Below are positions 8,401 through 17,247 of a stretch of DNA of 64,000 nucleotides, piece by piece. Position 1 is the stretch's first letter. Each line of letters begins with the position of its first letter. The notes below the pieces were generated by a model that saw only the letters and a list, made by a program, of their open reading frames with translations, ran no database searches and was not told the DNA's origin. The stretch lies in NCBI GenBank assembly GCA_947630705.1, contig CANRIK010000018.1, forward strand, positions 186,001 to 250,000. Direction: 5' to 3'. The DNA comes from an uncultured Clostridia bacterium. GTDB taxonomy: Bacteria; Bacillota; Clostridia; Christensenellales; Borkfalkiaceae. The position numbers were made by a program, and so were the translations under genes.

Positions 8401-9561
8401 ATGAAAATTTGTGCTATAATTTGCGAATTTAATCCGTTTCATAACGGACATAAATACATTATCGAACAGGCGCGCAAACTATCCGGATGCGATTTAGTAC
8501 TGTGTATTATGAGCGGAAGTTTCACCCAACGCGGAGATTTATGCATTTCGGATAAATTTACACGAGCGAGGCATGCGGTTACCTGCGGCGCTGACGCAGT
8601 TATCGAACTTCCCACCGCATTCTCTGTTTCGCCTGCGGAGATATTTGCTTCGGGAGCAATAAAAATTATTAACTCCATTCCCGATATCTCCACGCTTTGT
8701 TTCGGCTGTGAAAACCCGAATGCGGATTTTGAAAAATCCGCATTACTTCTCATTGAAGAAGCCGAAAATTTTAAAAAAGTCATGTACTCTGATCTTTCGG
8801 AGGGAAAAAGTTTTATAAAAAGCTATGCTGATGCATTTGCCTTCGTCGGCGGCGACGCCGAACTCTTGACGAAGCCAAATAATATTTTGGCTGTCGAATA
8901 TGCCAAAGCCGCAATAAAATCAAATTCAAAAATCGCACTGTTACCCGTCAAACGCGTCGGAAATAATTTCGGCGACGATACCCTTTGCGAAGAATTTTCG
9001 TCGGCAAGCGCAATAAGAAAAAATCTATCTTCGCCCACAGTCAAAAATAATGTCCCCTTTTGCGTTTACAAAGATTTAAAGCCCATTTCCAATGAACTTT
9101 CGCGATTCGAAGATCTTTTACGCTTTAAACTGCTATGTTCGTCGTCCGAAACTCTTATCAAAATTTACGGTTGCACGGAAGGACTTGAAAATAATTTAAT
9201 AAACAAATCGGATTTGCCTTATGAACAGCTTATAAATTGCACAGTTGGAAAGAGATATACGCAATCAAGAATCAAAAGGATTCTGCTTTCGAATTTACTC
9301 AATATTTATGCAGATGATTGCGAACTTTATTTAAAATCGGACTTATATATTAAACCGTTGGTTATCAAAAACGAAAAAGCCGACGCCTTTATGTCTGCGC
9401 TTGCACGAGCCGATTATCCTCTAATTATGCGACAAAGAGACCTTTCCGCTCTCGATAAAACGGCAAAAAAATGTCTTGATTCGGATATTTTTTCCGGTAA
9501 AGTTCATAATTTCATATTCAATAGGCCCAACGCAGATTTTGAATATCCGTTATTTATTTAA
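8401..9561 (+). CDS. tmcAL: tRNA(Met) cytidine acetate ligase TmcAL
   Basis: The protein is 386 aa from ATG 8401. The ORF track uses a TTG six codons earlier. The family activates acetate with ATP and acetylates C34 of elongator tRNA-Met (ac4C), a cytoplasmic tRNA modification. The N-terminal nucleotidyltransferase motif ICEFNPFHNGHKYIIEQAR contains the HxGH signature. VLCIMSGSFTQRGD, DAVIELPTAFSVSPAE and FGCEN follow, all characteristic of the YlbM/TmcAL group. It is transcribed divergently from pta-ackA, which makes and uses acetate, the substrate of this enzyme. No Shine-Dalgarno sequence is visible. A strong terminator follows. Confidence 0.93.
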   Translation: MKICAIICEFNPFHNGHKYIIEQARKLSGCDLVLCIMSGSFTQRGDLCISDKFTRARHAVTCGADAVIELPTAFSVSPAEIFASGAIKIINSIPDISTLCFGCENPNADFEKSALLLIEEAENFKKVMYSDLSEGKSFIKSYADAFAFVGGDAELLTKPNNILAVEYAKAAIKSNSKIALLPVKRVGNNFGDDTLCEEFSSASAIRKNLSSPTVKNNVPFCVYKDLKPISNELSRFEDLLRFKLLCSSSETLIKIYGCTEGLENNLINKSDLPYEQLINCTVGKRYTQSRIKRILLSNLLNIYADDCELYLKSDLYIKPLVIKNEKADAFMSALARADYPLIMRQRDLSALDKTAKKCLDSDIFSGKVHNFIFNRPNADFEYPLFI

Positions 9562-9576
9562 TTTAAGAAATGTAAA

Positions 9577-9606
9577 GGAGCCGTCAAACTCGACGGCTCC
9601 TTTTTT
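9577..9606 (+). terminator. Intrinsic terminator of tmcAL
   Basis: GGAGCCGTC and GACGGCTCC form a 9-bp perfect stem around a 6-nt loop, followed by six T. It stands between convergent tmcAL and rluB. Confidence 0.9.
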
Positions 9607-9629
9607 AGTTTAATCAAAAAATATTGCAA

Positions 9630-10328
9630 TCATAGAGATTTAAGATATTCTATTTCCTGTGCGTTTAATTTTCTCCAAGCGCCCCTATCAAGGCCTCGCA
9701 GAGTCAAATCTCCTATTTTAATCCTTTTAAGCAACTGAACTTCTTTTCCGATAGCGGCGAACATCTTTCTTACTTCACGATTTTTACCTTCGGTAATCGT
9801 AATATGGATCTTGGTAAAATTTTTATTCGTCTCTACAATATGCGCCTTACACTTTTTAGTCAGATAACCGTCGACTTCGATTCCACTCCTTATTGGATTG
9901 AGATCAGATTCAGTAACCGTACCCTCGACTTTCACAAGATAAGTTTTCGGAACCTCGTTCGATGGATGTGTGAGTTTTTGAGCCAACTCACCGTCACTGG
10001 TCATTATAAGAAGCCCCTCGCTGTCATAATCGAGTCTGCCGACCGGATAAATTCTGCCGATATTGGACGGCATGAGTTCCATTACGGTTTTTCTTCCCCT
10101 ATCGTCGGAAACCGAACAGATATAACCTTTCGGCTTATTCAAAATATAGTATTCATATTTTTGAACAACTACTTTTTTGCCCTCAACATAAACTTCATCC
10201 GCGTCGCCTACTTCTTCCCCGAGAGCCGCAACTTTACCGTTTACGGTTACTTTGCCTTCCGAAATCAATCTGTCGCACTCTCTCCTCGAAGCAACTCCCG
10301 ACGAGGCGAGAAACTTATTCAATCTCAT
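9630..10328 (-). CDS. rluB: Ribosomal large subunit pseudouridine synthase, RluB/RsuA family
   Basis: The protein is 232 aa. An N-terminal S4 RNA-binding domain (MRLNKFLASSGVASRRECDRLISEGKVTVNGK) is followed by the RsuA-type catalytic domain. This has GRLDYDSEGLLIMTSDGELA carrying the catalytic Asp and KTYLVKVEG near residue 130, and ends with GKNREVRKMF. The family isomerises a specific uridine in rRNA helices. Firmicute members in the scpAB neighbourhood act on 23S rRNA (RluB), hence the symbol, but RluB, RluE and RsuA cannot be separated with certainty by eye. It follows the lipoprotein carboxypeptidase by 20 nt. Confidence 0.9.
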   Translation of the reverse strand: MRLNKFLASSGVASRRECDRLISEGKVTVNGKVAALGEEVGDADEVYVEGKKVVVQKYEYYILNKPKGYICSVSDDRGRKTVMELMPSNIGRIYPVGRLDYDSEGLLIMTSDGELAQKLTHPSNEVPKTYLVKVEGTVTESDLNPIRSGIEVDGYLTKKCKAHIVETNKNFTKIHITITEGKNREVRKMFAAIGKEVQLLKRIKIGDLTLRGLDRGAWRKLNAQEIEYLKSL

Positions 10329-10348
10329 TTATAGTACCTGCGCCTATT

Positions 10349-11365
10349 TTATCTATCAATAATACTATATAAATTTTCAGATAAAATCAAGCCATTTTGT
10401 CCATAAATTTCAAGTTTGGCAACCAAATCTCCTCTGCGGATATTTTTTAAATCTTTATATGTTGATACTTTAAAATTTACATTTTCAGATGTTTTTGACA
10501 CAAATCTGATTGATTTAGAAGGTTTGCAAAGTACTTTGTCAGACATAAATACGTCATTTTCGTCAATTTCGATAAGTTTATACGCTTTAAAACAACTGTC
10601 CAAAATATCCGTAGTACGTTCGTACATGTCGGGACAGTTCAAAACTACGCTTACTATATCCATGTCTCCCCTCTTTGCCGAAGCTACAAGACATCTGCCG
10701 GCCTTTACGGTATACCCTGTTTTTACACCGTTTGCACCGTCATAATTGAAAAGCATTTTATTTTTATTTGTATAGCTTCTGAACTTCCCGTTATAATTTT
10801 TCGTCGAAACGACTTCGCTGAATGTTTCGTTCTTCATTGCATAGCATGCAATTTTGCAAAGATCTCTTGCCGTCGTATAATGATTATCGTCGGGTAACCC
10901 GTTTGGATTGCTAAAATTTGTATCAAGCGCACCCAGCTCTCTCGCCTTTGAATTCATTTTTTCAACAAAATCCTCAACGCTTCCACTATTATATATCGCA
11001 AGTGCAACCGCGCTATCGTTTCCTGAACGCATCATAAGCCCATATACAAGGTCTCTGACGTCGATTTTTTCACCGTATTTTAAATAAATGCTCGACCCTT
11101 CAACTCCCACGGCAGCATCGTCAACTATCAATTCATCGTTCAAATCGTTTTCTTCAATAACGATTAACGCCGTCATAATTTTTGTTGTACTCGCCATAGG
11201 CATGCGTATGTCCGCATTACTCTCTTCGAGCACGGAGCCTGTGGAGAGTTCCATTGCAATTTCGGCAGTAACGCTTGAATCGGCCTCAACAGTATTACAG
11301 CCTACCAATATAAATGCGGCAAATATCGCCGCCGTACAGCAAATCAGTAGGCATTTTTTAACCAT
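10349..11365 (-). CDS. D-alanyl-D-alanine carboxypeptidase (PBP5/S11 family), predicted lipoprotein
   Basis: The protein is 338 aa from ATG 11365. That start overlaps the GerW stop by 8 nt (ATGGTTAA), implying translational coupling; the ORF-track start would overlap GerW by 56 nt. The peptidase trims terminal D-Ala from peptidoglycan stem peptides. SxxK is in MASTTKIMTALIV, SxN in MMRSGNDSAVALA and KTG in NGVKTGYTVKAG. The leader ends in ILVGCN, a lipobox (V-G-C), so the mature enzyme is probably lipid-anchored, whereas most DacF/PBP5 proteins use a C-terminal amphipathic helix. A C-terminal PBP5_C-like beta segment is present but short. Position between GerW and rluB is compatible with a role in spore-cortex or envelope maturation. 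Confidence 0.88.
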   Translation of the reverse strand: MVKKCLLICCTAAIFAAFILVGCNTVEADSSVTAEIAMELSTGSVLEESNADIRMPMASTTKIMTALIVIEENDLNDELIVDDAAVGVEGSSIYLKYGEKIDVRDLVYGLMMRSGNDSAVALAIYNSGSVEDFVEKMNSKARELGALDTNFSNPNGLPDDNHYTTARDLCKIACYAMKNETFSEVVSTKNYNGKFRSYTNKNKMLFNYDGANGVKTGYTVKAGRCLVASAKRGDMDIVSVVLNCPDMYERTTDILDSCFKAYKLIEIDENDVFMSDKVLCKPSKSIRFVSKTSENVNFKVSTYKDLKNIRRGDLVAKLEIYGQNGLILSENLYSIIDR

Positions 11366-11732
11366 TATCGGTAAGTTTATGAACGAGTTCGCTCGTCTTT
11401 TCGACAAGTGCATCCAAAGCCCCCTCTTCCATTTTCAGAAGTTTGCAGTTTGTTCCGTCGTCCACGAGAAAACCTTGCGGTTTTACGGTTATAACCGTTC
11501 CGTTCCCTCCGGCAAGTTTAAATCCATCCGATTCTTTATAGGTTTTAACGTCTCCGTATTCGCCGCCGCCGCTCAAATTCACTACCGTTACTGATGAAAG
11601 CGGTATAATTTGGGCTCCGCTCGCGGTTATAATGGATTTACCGATAACCGTATTAGCGTCGGCAACCTTTTCGATCGAAATTGTGGGCGAATCAAAATCA
11701 TTTTGTTTGTTCTTTTTAATTTTTGAGTGCAT
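11358..11732 (-). CDS. gerW: GerW family sporulation protein (YtfJ)
   Basis: The protein is 124 aa and starts at an ATG with GGAG 7 nt upstream. It has the YtfJ/GerW core: VADANTVIGKSIITASGAQIIPLSSV, the glycine-rich LSGGGEYGD, and GTVITVKPQGFLV before the C-terminal helix. In B. subtilis this protein is made in the forespore and is needed for germination responses. The gene upstream resembles DUF2953/YtfI, the normal neighbour of ytfJ. The start overlaps that gene by 17 nt and its stop overlaps the carboxypeptidase start by 8 nt. The family is secure. The molecular function is unknown in general. Confidence 0.9.
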   Translation of the reverse strand: MHSKIKKNKQNDFDSPTISIEKVADANTVIGKSIITASGAQIIPLSSVTVVNLSGGGEYGDVKTYKESDGFKLAGGNGTVITVKPQGFLVDDGTNCKLLKMEEGALDALVEKTSELVHKLTDNG

Positions 11733-12243
11733 GTAACTTCTCCATAATAAGAATTAAAATTATTTTACCGACAACGAACGAATTAATTATTGTTACCGCC
11801 TTGCAGTAATATCTTATATAGCCGTGTTCCTGATTCAAGACGGTATAATTTCTTAATTTCGCATAATTGCCGTTGATTTGGATAAATTTATAAATGGCTG
11901 TTGTAAGAGCATTCTGCACAAGCGCAATATTTGCGCTTTTTTGCCCGAGAAGTCCGTAATCCCCGAGCTGTACAATTTTGAATATACAGAGGCTATTAAA
12001 AATTTTATATGCGCTGAATTTTATGTCTTTCAAATCGAATTTTTTGCTTTTACCGTTGATTTCCATTTCCCCGGGCTTATTTTTTACGGAATTTGCGTTA
12101 AAAAATCTTAAAAAACGATATGCGCATACATTTATAGAAAAATATTTGTTTTCCGTGTTTACATATATATAATTGTACAGATGAACGGGAAACAATGTTA
12201 AAGCAAATCCTATTGCAGAAAGGTAAATCATTGCTTCATTCAT
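11716..12243 (-). CDS. Predicted membrane protein, DUF2953/YtfI-like
   Basis: The protein is 175 aa from ATG 12243. The ORF track begins at a TTG 12 codons earlier, within the tail of the scpB terminator. There is an N-terminal membrane helix (MIYLSAIGFALTLFPVHLY) and a charged, aromatic body containing LGDYGLLGQKSANIALVQNAL. The C-terminal part (SFVVGKIILILIMEKLHAL) resembles the end of DUF2953 proteins. The strongest argument is context: it directly precedes gerW with overlap, as ytfI precedes ytfJ in Bacillus and Clostridia. No Shine-Dalgarno sequence is obvious. I call the family with moderate confidence and assign no function. Confidence 0.6.
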   Translation of the reverse strand: MNEAMIYLSAIGFALTLFPVHLYNYIYVNTENKYFSINVCAYRFLRFFNANSVKNKPGEMEINGKSKKFDLKDIKFSAYKIFNSLCIFKIVQLGDYGLLGQKSANIALVQNALTTAIYKFIQINGNYAKLRNYTVLNQEHGYIRYYCKAVTIINSFVVGKIILILIMEKLHALKN

Positions 12244-12277
12244 ACAATTATTATTTGTAACGCAAAATTTAATATAC

Positions 12278-12307
12278 AAAAAAGCGGACGATATTACGTC
12301 CGCTTTT
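12278..12307 (-). terminator. Intrinsic terminator after scpB
   Basis: On the minus strand AAAAGCGGACG and CGTCCGCTTTT pair around a 6-nt loop and run into TTTTTT. It ends the M50-scpA-scpB transcript before the DUF2953-gerW group. Confidence 0.88.
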
Positions 12308-12320
12308 TATGTGTTTATGG

Positions 12321-13052
12321 TTAATCGTCTATTTTGATTACCTCGTCATCTTCCGCAATAAAGTCCGGCAGTTCGTAGCCGTCCTCTGTAACAACGGGTT
12401 GAGAATCCTTTTTATCGGTTTTTGCACGTTTCGCTCTTTTAATTTCCTCATCATTCTCTTCCGAATACTCGTCTTTTCTATAAAGATAGTTTGCGTCTTC
12501 CGAATCTTCATCGGTAAGGAATGAGTTATTCAATTCTGCAATTTGCGCCATGAGTTCGTCATAATCGGGCAAATCATCAATGGAATTGAGCTTGAACCTC
12601 TTTAAAAAATTGTCGGTTGTGGCATATAAAATAGGTTTGCCCACAGCGTCTTTTCTGCCGCACGGAACTATCATTTCGAGTTCCAGAAGAGTATGAATCG
12701 CATAATCGCAACTGACCTGCCTGATCTCCTCCAACTCCGGTTTGGTTATCGGCTGTTTGTAAGCGATTATGGCGGCACACTCCAAAATGGTTTTGGTAAA
12801 TTCTTTTTCTTTTATAGGAATAAGAACCTCCGAAACCTGCTGTTTATATTTGGGATTGGTCGCAAATTGTATTTTTCCGTTAAATGTGAGCAAGTTTATG
12901 CCGCAATCTTCCCCGTACTTTTCTTTTAATTCTCCCAAAGCCGAGTTTACGTCTTTAAGCGAATACCCCAACTTTTCCACTATGTATTTTACGGGCACTG
13001 CCTCGCCCGATGCGAAAACTATCGCTTCAATCGTACTCGTCAAATTGTTCAT
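12321..13052 (-). CDS. scpB: Segregation and condensation protein B
   Basis: The protein is 243 aa and is a subunit of the SMC-ScpAB condensin that organises the chromosome for segregation. The N-terminal winged helix (STIEAIVFASGEAVPVKYI) and second winged helix with ECAAIIAYKQPITKPELEEIR are the family hallmarks, followed by GRKDAVGKPILYATTDNFLK. The last 55 residues are an acidic, low-complexity tail (EDSEDANYLYRKDEYSEENDEE...), as in many ScpB proteins. It overlaps scpA by 26 nt. Confidence 0.96.
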   Translation of the reverse strand: MNNLTSTIEAIVFASGEAVPVKYIVEKLGYSLKDVNSALGELKEKYGEDCGINLLTFNGKIQFATNPKYKQQVSEVLIPIKEKEFTKTILECAAIIAYKQPITKPELEEIRQVSCDYAIHTLLELEMIVPCGRKDAVGKPILYATTDNFLKRFKLNSIDDLPDYDELMAQIAELNNSFLTDEDSEDANYLYRKDEYSEENDEEIKRAKRAKTDKKDSQPVVTEDGYELPDFIAEDDEVIKIDD

Positions 13053-13842
13053 CGGTTATTTCCTTCAAATCCCACTCCGGATTAAGTTTTATATTGATTG
13101 TTCCGAAACTATCGGTCTGTTCAACCATTATGAATTGATGTTTTAACATTTCAAGTAGAGCTTGAAATGTTGTTATAACTTCACTCCGAGAAAATTTATT
13201 AAACAACTTTTCGAATTCTATCTCATTCGATTCTATCAATCTCTCTCTGATAAATTTAACCTTTTGCTCTACGGTGTATGTATCCTTGGGTATTTCCTTA
13301 ATATTCTCTCTCTCGCGCTGCAAACTTTCGTTTTTTAACATCATGTTTGCAAACGCCTTCAAAAGCGCGTCAACAGTAAAATCCTTATATACTACGCGCA
13401 CGGAATCAAGAGATTTATCTGGTTCTTTGAAATAATACCCCACAGTTTCAAGGTCTTTGAGTTTGGGCGTCTCGCCCTTTATAAGCTCATATTCTCGCTG
13501 TTTAAGTTGTTCGATGAGTGCTTTTTGCTCTTCCTCCGCGCCGCCGATCTCCTCTCCCATGACCTCTACCACCGGCACCATGCTTTTAGATTTTATATAA
13601 ACTATGGTCGCCGCAAGAGCAAGATACTCACTCTCCTTGTCTACATCGCGAGCAGGACATGTCTTCATATATTCGATATAATCCAAAAACTGGTCTGTCA
13701 CCTTTGAAACAAACACATCTTCGATATTTATCTGCGCAATATTTATGAGATGCAACAGTAAATCGAGCGGTCCTTCAAAGTCATCGAGAACCGTATTATA
13801 ATCGACATTCGATTCAAAATTTTCGTAATTATTTTTAGCCAT
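13027..13842 (-). CDS. scpA: Segregation and condensation protein A (kleisin)
   Basis: The protein is 271 aa from ATG 13842; the tracked start is a TTG three codons earlier. It is the kleisin that bridges the SMC heads. The N-terminal YNTVLDDFEGPLDLLLHLI and DVFVSKVTDQFLDYIE are diagnostic. EYLALAATIVYIKSKSMVP follows, and the C-terminal winged helix contains VITTFQALLEMLKHQFI. It begins 10 nt after the M50 protease and overlaps scpB by 26 nt, so the three genes form one unit. Confidence 0.96.
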   Translation of the reverse strand: MAKNNYENFESNVDYNTVLDDFEGPLDLLLHLINIAQINIEDVFVSKVTDQFLDYIEYMKTCPARDVDKESEYLALAATIVYIKSKSMVPVVEVMGEEIGGAEEEQKALIEQLKQREYELIKGETPKLKDLETVGYYFKEPDKSLDSVRVVYKDFTVDALLKAFANMMLKNESLQRERENIKEIPKDTYTVEQKVKFIRERLIESNEIEFEKLFNKFSRSEVITTFQALLEMLKHQFIMVEQTDSFGTINIKLNPEWDLKEITDEQFDEYD

Positions 13843-13852
13843 ACAAACCAAC

Positions 13853-14578
13853 TCAATAAACGGAAATCACAGGTAGAGGCACACCGAATATGAAGTTCCA
13901 AAAAGCTCTTATGGGATACCCCAAAATATTGATCGCAAACCATTGAACATACCCCAATACGTCGAAATACCGAACATAGGGGAGATTTGTGTAATCTTCC
14001 AAAATTCCGCAGAGAAAACTCTCCACAACGAGAATAATAAGAATATACTGACCGTAAGTTCTTAAAAATCTCTGAACGGGATTAACGCCACGCGTCAGCG
14101 ACTCCACCACTCTGAATCCGTCGAGAGGATAAAGCGGCAAAAGATTGAAGATAAAAACGCCGAGATTGAAAACAAACAGATTCCTGAAAAGACATTCGAA
14201 GAAATATCCGAAATAATACAATCCCGTACCGGCCGTGGGAAAATACAATGCCACGACAACGTACAGCATATAGCCGAAGAAAGCAATAATGTAGTTCGTT
14301 ATAACGCCGGCAATAGCAGTAAAAAACAGACCTCTGCGATAATTTTTGAAATTATAAGGGTCGATGGGAACAGGTTTTGCCCAGCCGAATCCGGCTAACG
14401 CGCATAAAATAAATCCAACGGGATCGAGGTGTTTTATCGGATTCAAAGTCATTCTTCCGCGCATTTTAGCCGTCGGATCCCCACACTTATATGCAACGTA
14501 TGCATGTGCAAACTCATGCGGAGCAAAAACAAATATAACTGCAATCAAAGCAGCCAAATAATAAATAAAAGTTGCCAA
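13853..14578 (-). CDS. Site-2 protease family (M50) membrane metalloprotease
   Basis: The 241-aa polytopic membrane protein is related to YwhC/Rip-type zinc proteases. The zinc motif HEFAH is at residues 26-30, within the first membrane helix (FVFAPHEFAHAY). The third zinc ligand region is NLLPLYPLDGFRV near residue 150, the NxxPxxPLDG form of M50. CALAGFGWAKPVPIDPYNFKN is another family signature. Proteins of this small group usually sit next to scpA in Firmicutes, as here. Substrates are unknown. Release of membrane-bound regulators would be the family expectation. Confidence 0.9.
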   Translation of the reverse strand: MATFIYYLAALIAVIFVFAPHEFAHAYVAYKCGDPTAKMRGRMTLNPIKHLDPVGFILCALAGFGWAKPVPIDPYNFKNYRRGLFFTAIAGVITNYIIAFFGYMLYVVVALYFPTAGTGLYYFGYFFECLFRNLFVFNLGVFIFNLLPLYPLDGFRVVESLTRGVNPVQRFLRTYGQYILIILVVESFLCGILEDYTNLPYVRYFDVLGYVQWFAINILGYPIRAFWNFIFGVPLPVISVY

Positions 14579-14580
14579 TT

Positions 14581-15906
14581 TTATTTCAACCTATCCGGAA
14601 TTTCATCGTTTCTGATTAAATCTTCATAAGTCTGGGGTCTTACTATATATTCGGCTTTACCGTCTTTAACAAGCACTGCCGGCGGCACGAAGTTTCTGTT
14701 ATAATTACTTGCCATGGAATAATTATAAGCTCCCGTAGTAAGCACCGCAAGTATATCTCCGCTCTCCGCTCTCGGCAAAGGCACTCCAACGGCAATCAAA
14801 TCTCCGCTTTCACAGCATTTTCCGGAAACAGATACCTTTTCCGTGCACTCCTCCGACGCTCTATTGGCAAGAATTACGGTATATTTCGATTGATAAAGAG
14901 CATATCTGGGATTATCAAACATTCCGCCGTCTATGGCGACGTATTTTCTTATCCCGGGAATATCCTTTATTGCACCTACCGTATAGAGAGTTATTCCGGC
15001 CTCGCCCACTATCGAGCGCCCGGGTTCAAGCATGAGATGAGGCAATCTCAATCCGTGCTCCGCAGACTTATTCTTTATCGCATCTATAAGAGCGCACAAA
15101 TATCCAGAATAATCTTCCGGTTTTAATTTGGGGTCCTCGTCAGTATACCACACGCCGAAACCGCCGCCGATATTTAATGTATCTGCCTCAAAACCGAGTT
15201 TTGTTTTCATTTCTGACATAAAATCAATAACTTTTTGGGCGGCAAGCACAAAGGATTGCTTTTCGAATATCTGCGATCCGATATGACAATGATACCCTCT
15301 CAAATTGATATTATTTTTTGACAGAACGTACTTCGTTATGTCTTCCGCCGCGCCGTCTGCAACCGCAAACCCGAATTTGCTGTCTGTGCGTGCCGTTTGA
15401 ATATAAGCGTGAGTATGCGCTTCGACTCCTGGATTTATCCTTATGAGAACATTCTGTTTAAAATTACGTTCTCCTGCAAGTTTGTCTATAATATCGGCTT
15501 CGCGGCATGAATCGACAACAATGAGTCCCACTCTGTTATCGAGAGCAAAAGTAAGCTCTTTAATGAGTTTATTGTTACCATGCATACATATCTTTGAAGC
15601 AGGAAAACCGGCTTTGATTGCAGTGTATAATTCGCCGCCAGAAACAACGTCCACGCCCAAACCTTCGGACTGCGCGATTTTATATATAGCCATGCACGAA
15701 AAAGCCTTCGAAGCATATAAAACTGTACCGTTTCCGGAATATTTATCGTCAAGCGTACGTCTGTATATACGCATCATTTTCCTTATATAATCTTCATCAA
15801 AGACATAGAGAGGCGTTCCGAATCTCGACGCAAGTTCAACGGTATCCGCACCTCCGATTTCAAGATGACCCGATTTATTTATTTTTAATGTTTCTCGTTC
15901 ATTCAT
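14581..15906 (-). CDS. lysA: Diaminopimelate decarboxylase
   Basis: The protein is 441 aa. This PLP enzyme decarboxylates meso-diaminopimelate to L-lysine, the last step of lysine synthesis. The fold-III PLP-lysine is in LYASKAFSCMA near residue 65, and RINPGVEAHTHAYIQTARTDSKFG near residue 160 is characteristic. GYHCHIGSQIF and NIGGGFGVWY follow, with the Cys of the active site in KCCESGDLIAVGV. It has its own promoter and CGGAG ribosome-binding site, and lies 2 nt before the M50 gene. Confidence 0.96.
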   Translation of the reverse strand: MNERETLKINKSGHLEIGGADTVELASRFGTPLYVFDEDYIRKMMRIYRRTLDDKYSGNGTVLYASKAFSCMAIYKIAQSEGLGVDVVSGGELYTAIKAGFPASKICMHGNNKLIKELTFALDNRVGLIVVDSCREADIIDKLAGERNFKQNVLIRINPGVEAHTHAYIQTARTDSKFGFAVADGAAEDITKYVLSKNNINLRGYHCHIGSQIFEKQSFVLAAQKVIDFMSEMKTKLGFEADTLNIGGGFGVWYTDEDPKLKPEDYSGYLCALIDAIKNKSAEHGLRLPHLMLEPGRSIVGEAGITLYTVGAIKDIPGIRKYVAIDGGMFDNPRYALYQSKYTVILANRASEECTEKVSVSGKCCESGDLIAVGVPLPRAESGDILAVLTTGAYNYSMASNYNRNFVPPAVLVKDGKAEYIVRPQTYEDLIRNDEIPDRLK

Positions 15907-15929
15907 AAAAATTCTCCGAAGTAGTATTT

Positions 15930-15958
15930 ATTTTATCAAACCAACAGTTATTAGTCAA
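15930..15958 (-). promoter_or_regulatory. Sigma-A promoter of lysA
   Basis: The minus strand has TTGACT (15958-15953), a 17-nt spacer and TAAAAT (15935-15930), followed by a 23-nt leader with CGGAG before the ATG. Confidence 0.75.
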
Positions 15959-15997
15959 ATATTTTATTTAACAATATTATAAATACACACAAAATAC

Positions 15998-16020
15998 GGC
16001 GCACGGACAAACCGTACGCC
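15998..16020 (-). terminator. Hairpin terminator after dacF
   Basis: On the minus strand GGCGTACGG and CCGTGCGCC pair over 9 bp (one G-U) around a 5-nt loop. An imperfect T-rich tail, GTATTTTGTG, follows. Confidence 0.65.
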
Positions 16021-16058
16021 TCAATATGTGGGATAATATTTAATTTCAAATTTTCCGT

Positions 16059-17219
16059 TTAAACGGCCCAGTCTCTTGCGCTTCTTCTGAAATAATCTCC
16101 GAATCCGGCCTTCGCCACATTTTCTGCGGCGACTATGTTGACCGTATCAACGAGCGTTCCGTCCTTAAATATCTCTATTTCACCTACCACCTGATCAATC
16201 AAAACAGGTGCTTTAACATTATAATTTATGATATTGTGAGTTATCTCCGGCGTTTGATTTGCCGCCGAAAATACATAGCAGTTTCTTTCGGGCCGGACGG
16301 AAAAGGTCTCTTTTTTACCTCCCATAACAGAAAACTCTTCGTTTAAAACCACATCTTTATCGAGCACTATCCTGTTTTTATAATTGGCAAAACCGTACTC
16401 AAACATTCTTATGGCCGAATTAAATCTGTCATTGCTCGTTGTTGCGCCCAAAACAACCGAAACAAGCCTTAAATCTCCCTTTTTCGCAGTGGAAGCCAGA
16501 CAGAAACCCGCCTCATTCGTAAAACCGGTCTTCCCCCCGTCGCAATATGAATATTTCTTAATCAGTTTATTCGTATTGGTCATTGAAGTAGTTCTGTTAT
16601 CCGGATGAACGAAATCTTCAAGCCAAATGCGGCTGTATTCGAAATAGGAGTCGTATTTCAATAAGTTTCTGAACATTATTGCTACGTCTTTGGCGCATGA
16701 ATATTGGGTTTCGCGCGGCAATCCGGTGCAATTTGCAAAAACAGTATCGGCGCATCCGAGTTCGGTTGCTTTCTTATTCATACGCGATACGAATTCCTCT
16801 TCACTGCCGGCAATTCTCTCCGAGAGAGCAACACAGCTGTCGTTCGCAGAGCATACTATTACAGACTTGATTAATTGATCTGCGGAGTACTCCAACCCTT
16901 TATCCAAAAATATCTGCGAGCCACCCATGCCGGAGGCATTTTCTCCCACCGTTATTTTATCTTCAAAAGAAAGTTCGCCGTTGGCGATAGCGTCAAAACA
17001 AAGAGTCAAAGTCATGACTTTGCATACGCTCGCAATAGGCATATGCGCGTTTTCGTTTTCGGAGTATATGCACTCTCCCGAATTATAATCCATCAAATAA
17101 GCCGCTTTACAATCGTTGGTCAACGATTCCGCCGCCGCTGCCGTGACGAATCCGGACACGGAAGTTGCCGCCGCGACTGCAAGACATACGGAAAACATCA
17201 TTTTCAATAAGTTTTTCAT
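16059..17219 (-). CDS. dacF: D-alanyl-D-alanine carboxypeptidase, DacF type
   Basis: The protein is 386 aa from ATG 17219; the tracked TTG six codons upstream is less likely. It has a cleavable signal peptide (residues 1-30, ending near TAAAAES) and an S11 peptidase domain. SxxK is in PIASVCKVMTLTL, SxN in CSANDSCVALS and KTG in DGGKTGFTNEAG. A full PBP5_C beta domain (LNEEFSVMGGKKETFSV) and a C-terminal amphipathic stretch (FGDYFRRSARDW) are as expected for membrane-surface attachment. In Bacillus dacF is a forespore gene controlling cortex cross-linking. Nearness to spoIVB and a SpoIIM-like gene supports a sporulation role here. It is not the same gene as the lipoprotein paralogue at 10.3 kb. 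Confidence 0.88.
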   Translation of the reverse strand: MKNLLKMMFSVCLAVAAATSVSGFVTAAAAESLTNDCKAAYLMDYNSGECIYSENENAHMPIASVCKVMTLTLCFDAIANGELSFEDKITVGENASGMGGSQIFLDKGLEYSADQLIKSVIVCSANDSCVALSERIAGSEEEFVSRMNKKATELGCADTVFANCTGLPRETQYSCAKDVAIMFRNLLKYDSYFEYSRIWLEDFVHPDNRTTSMTNTNKLIKKYSYCDGGKTGFTNEAGFCLASTAKKGDLRLVSVVLGATTSNDRFNSAIRMFEYGFANYKNRIVLDKDVVLNEEFSVMGGKKETFSVRPERNCYVFSAANQTPEITHNIINYNVKAPVLIDQVVGEIEIFKDGTLVDTVNIVAAENVAKAGFGDYFRRSARDWAV

Positions 17220-17247
17220 AACGGTAGTATAACTCAATATCCAAATA

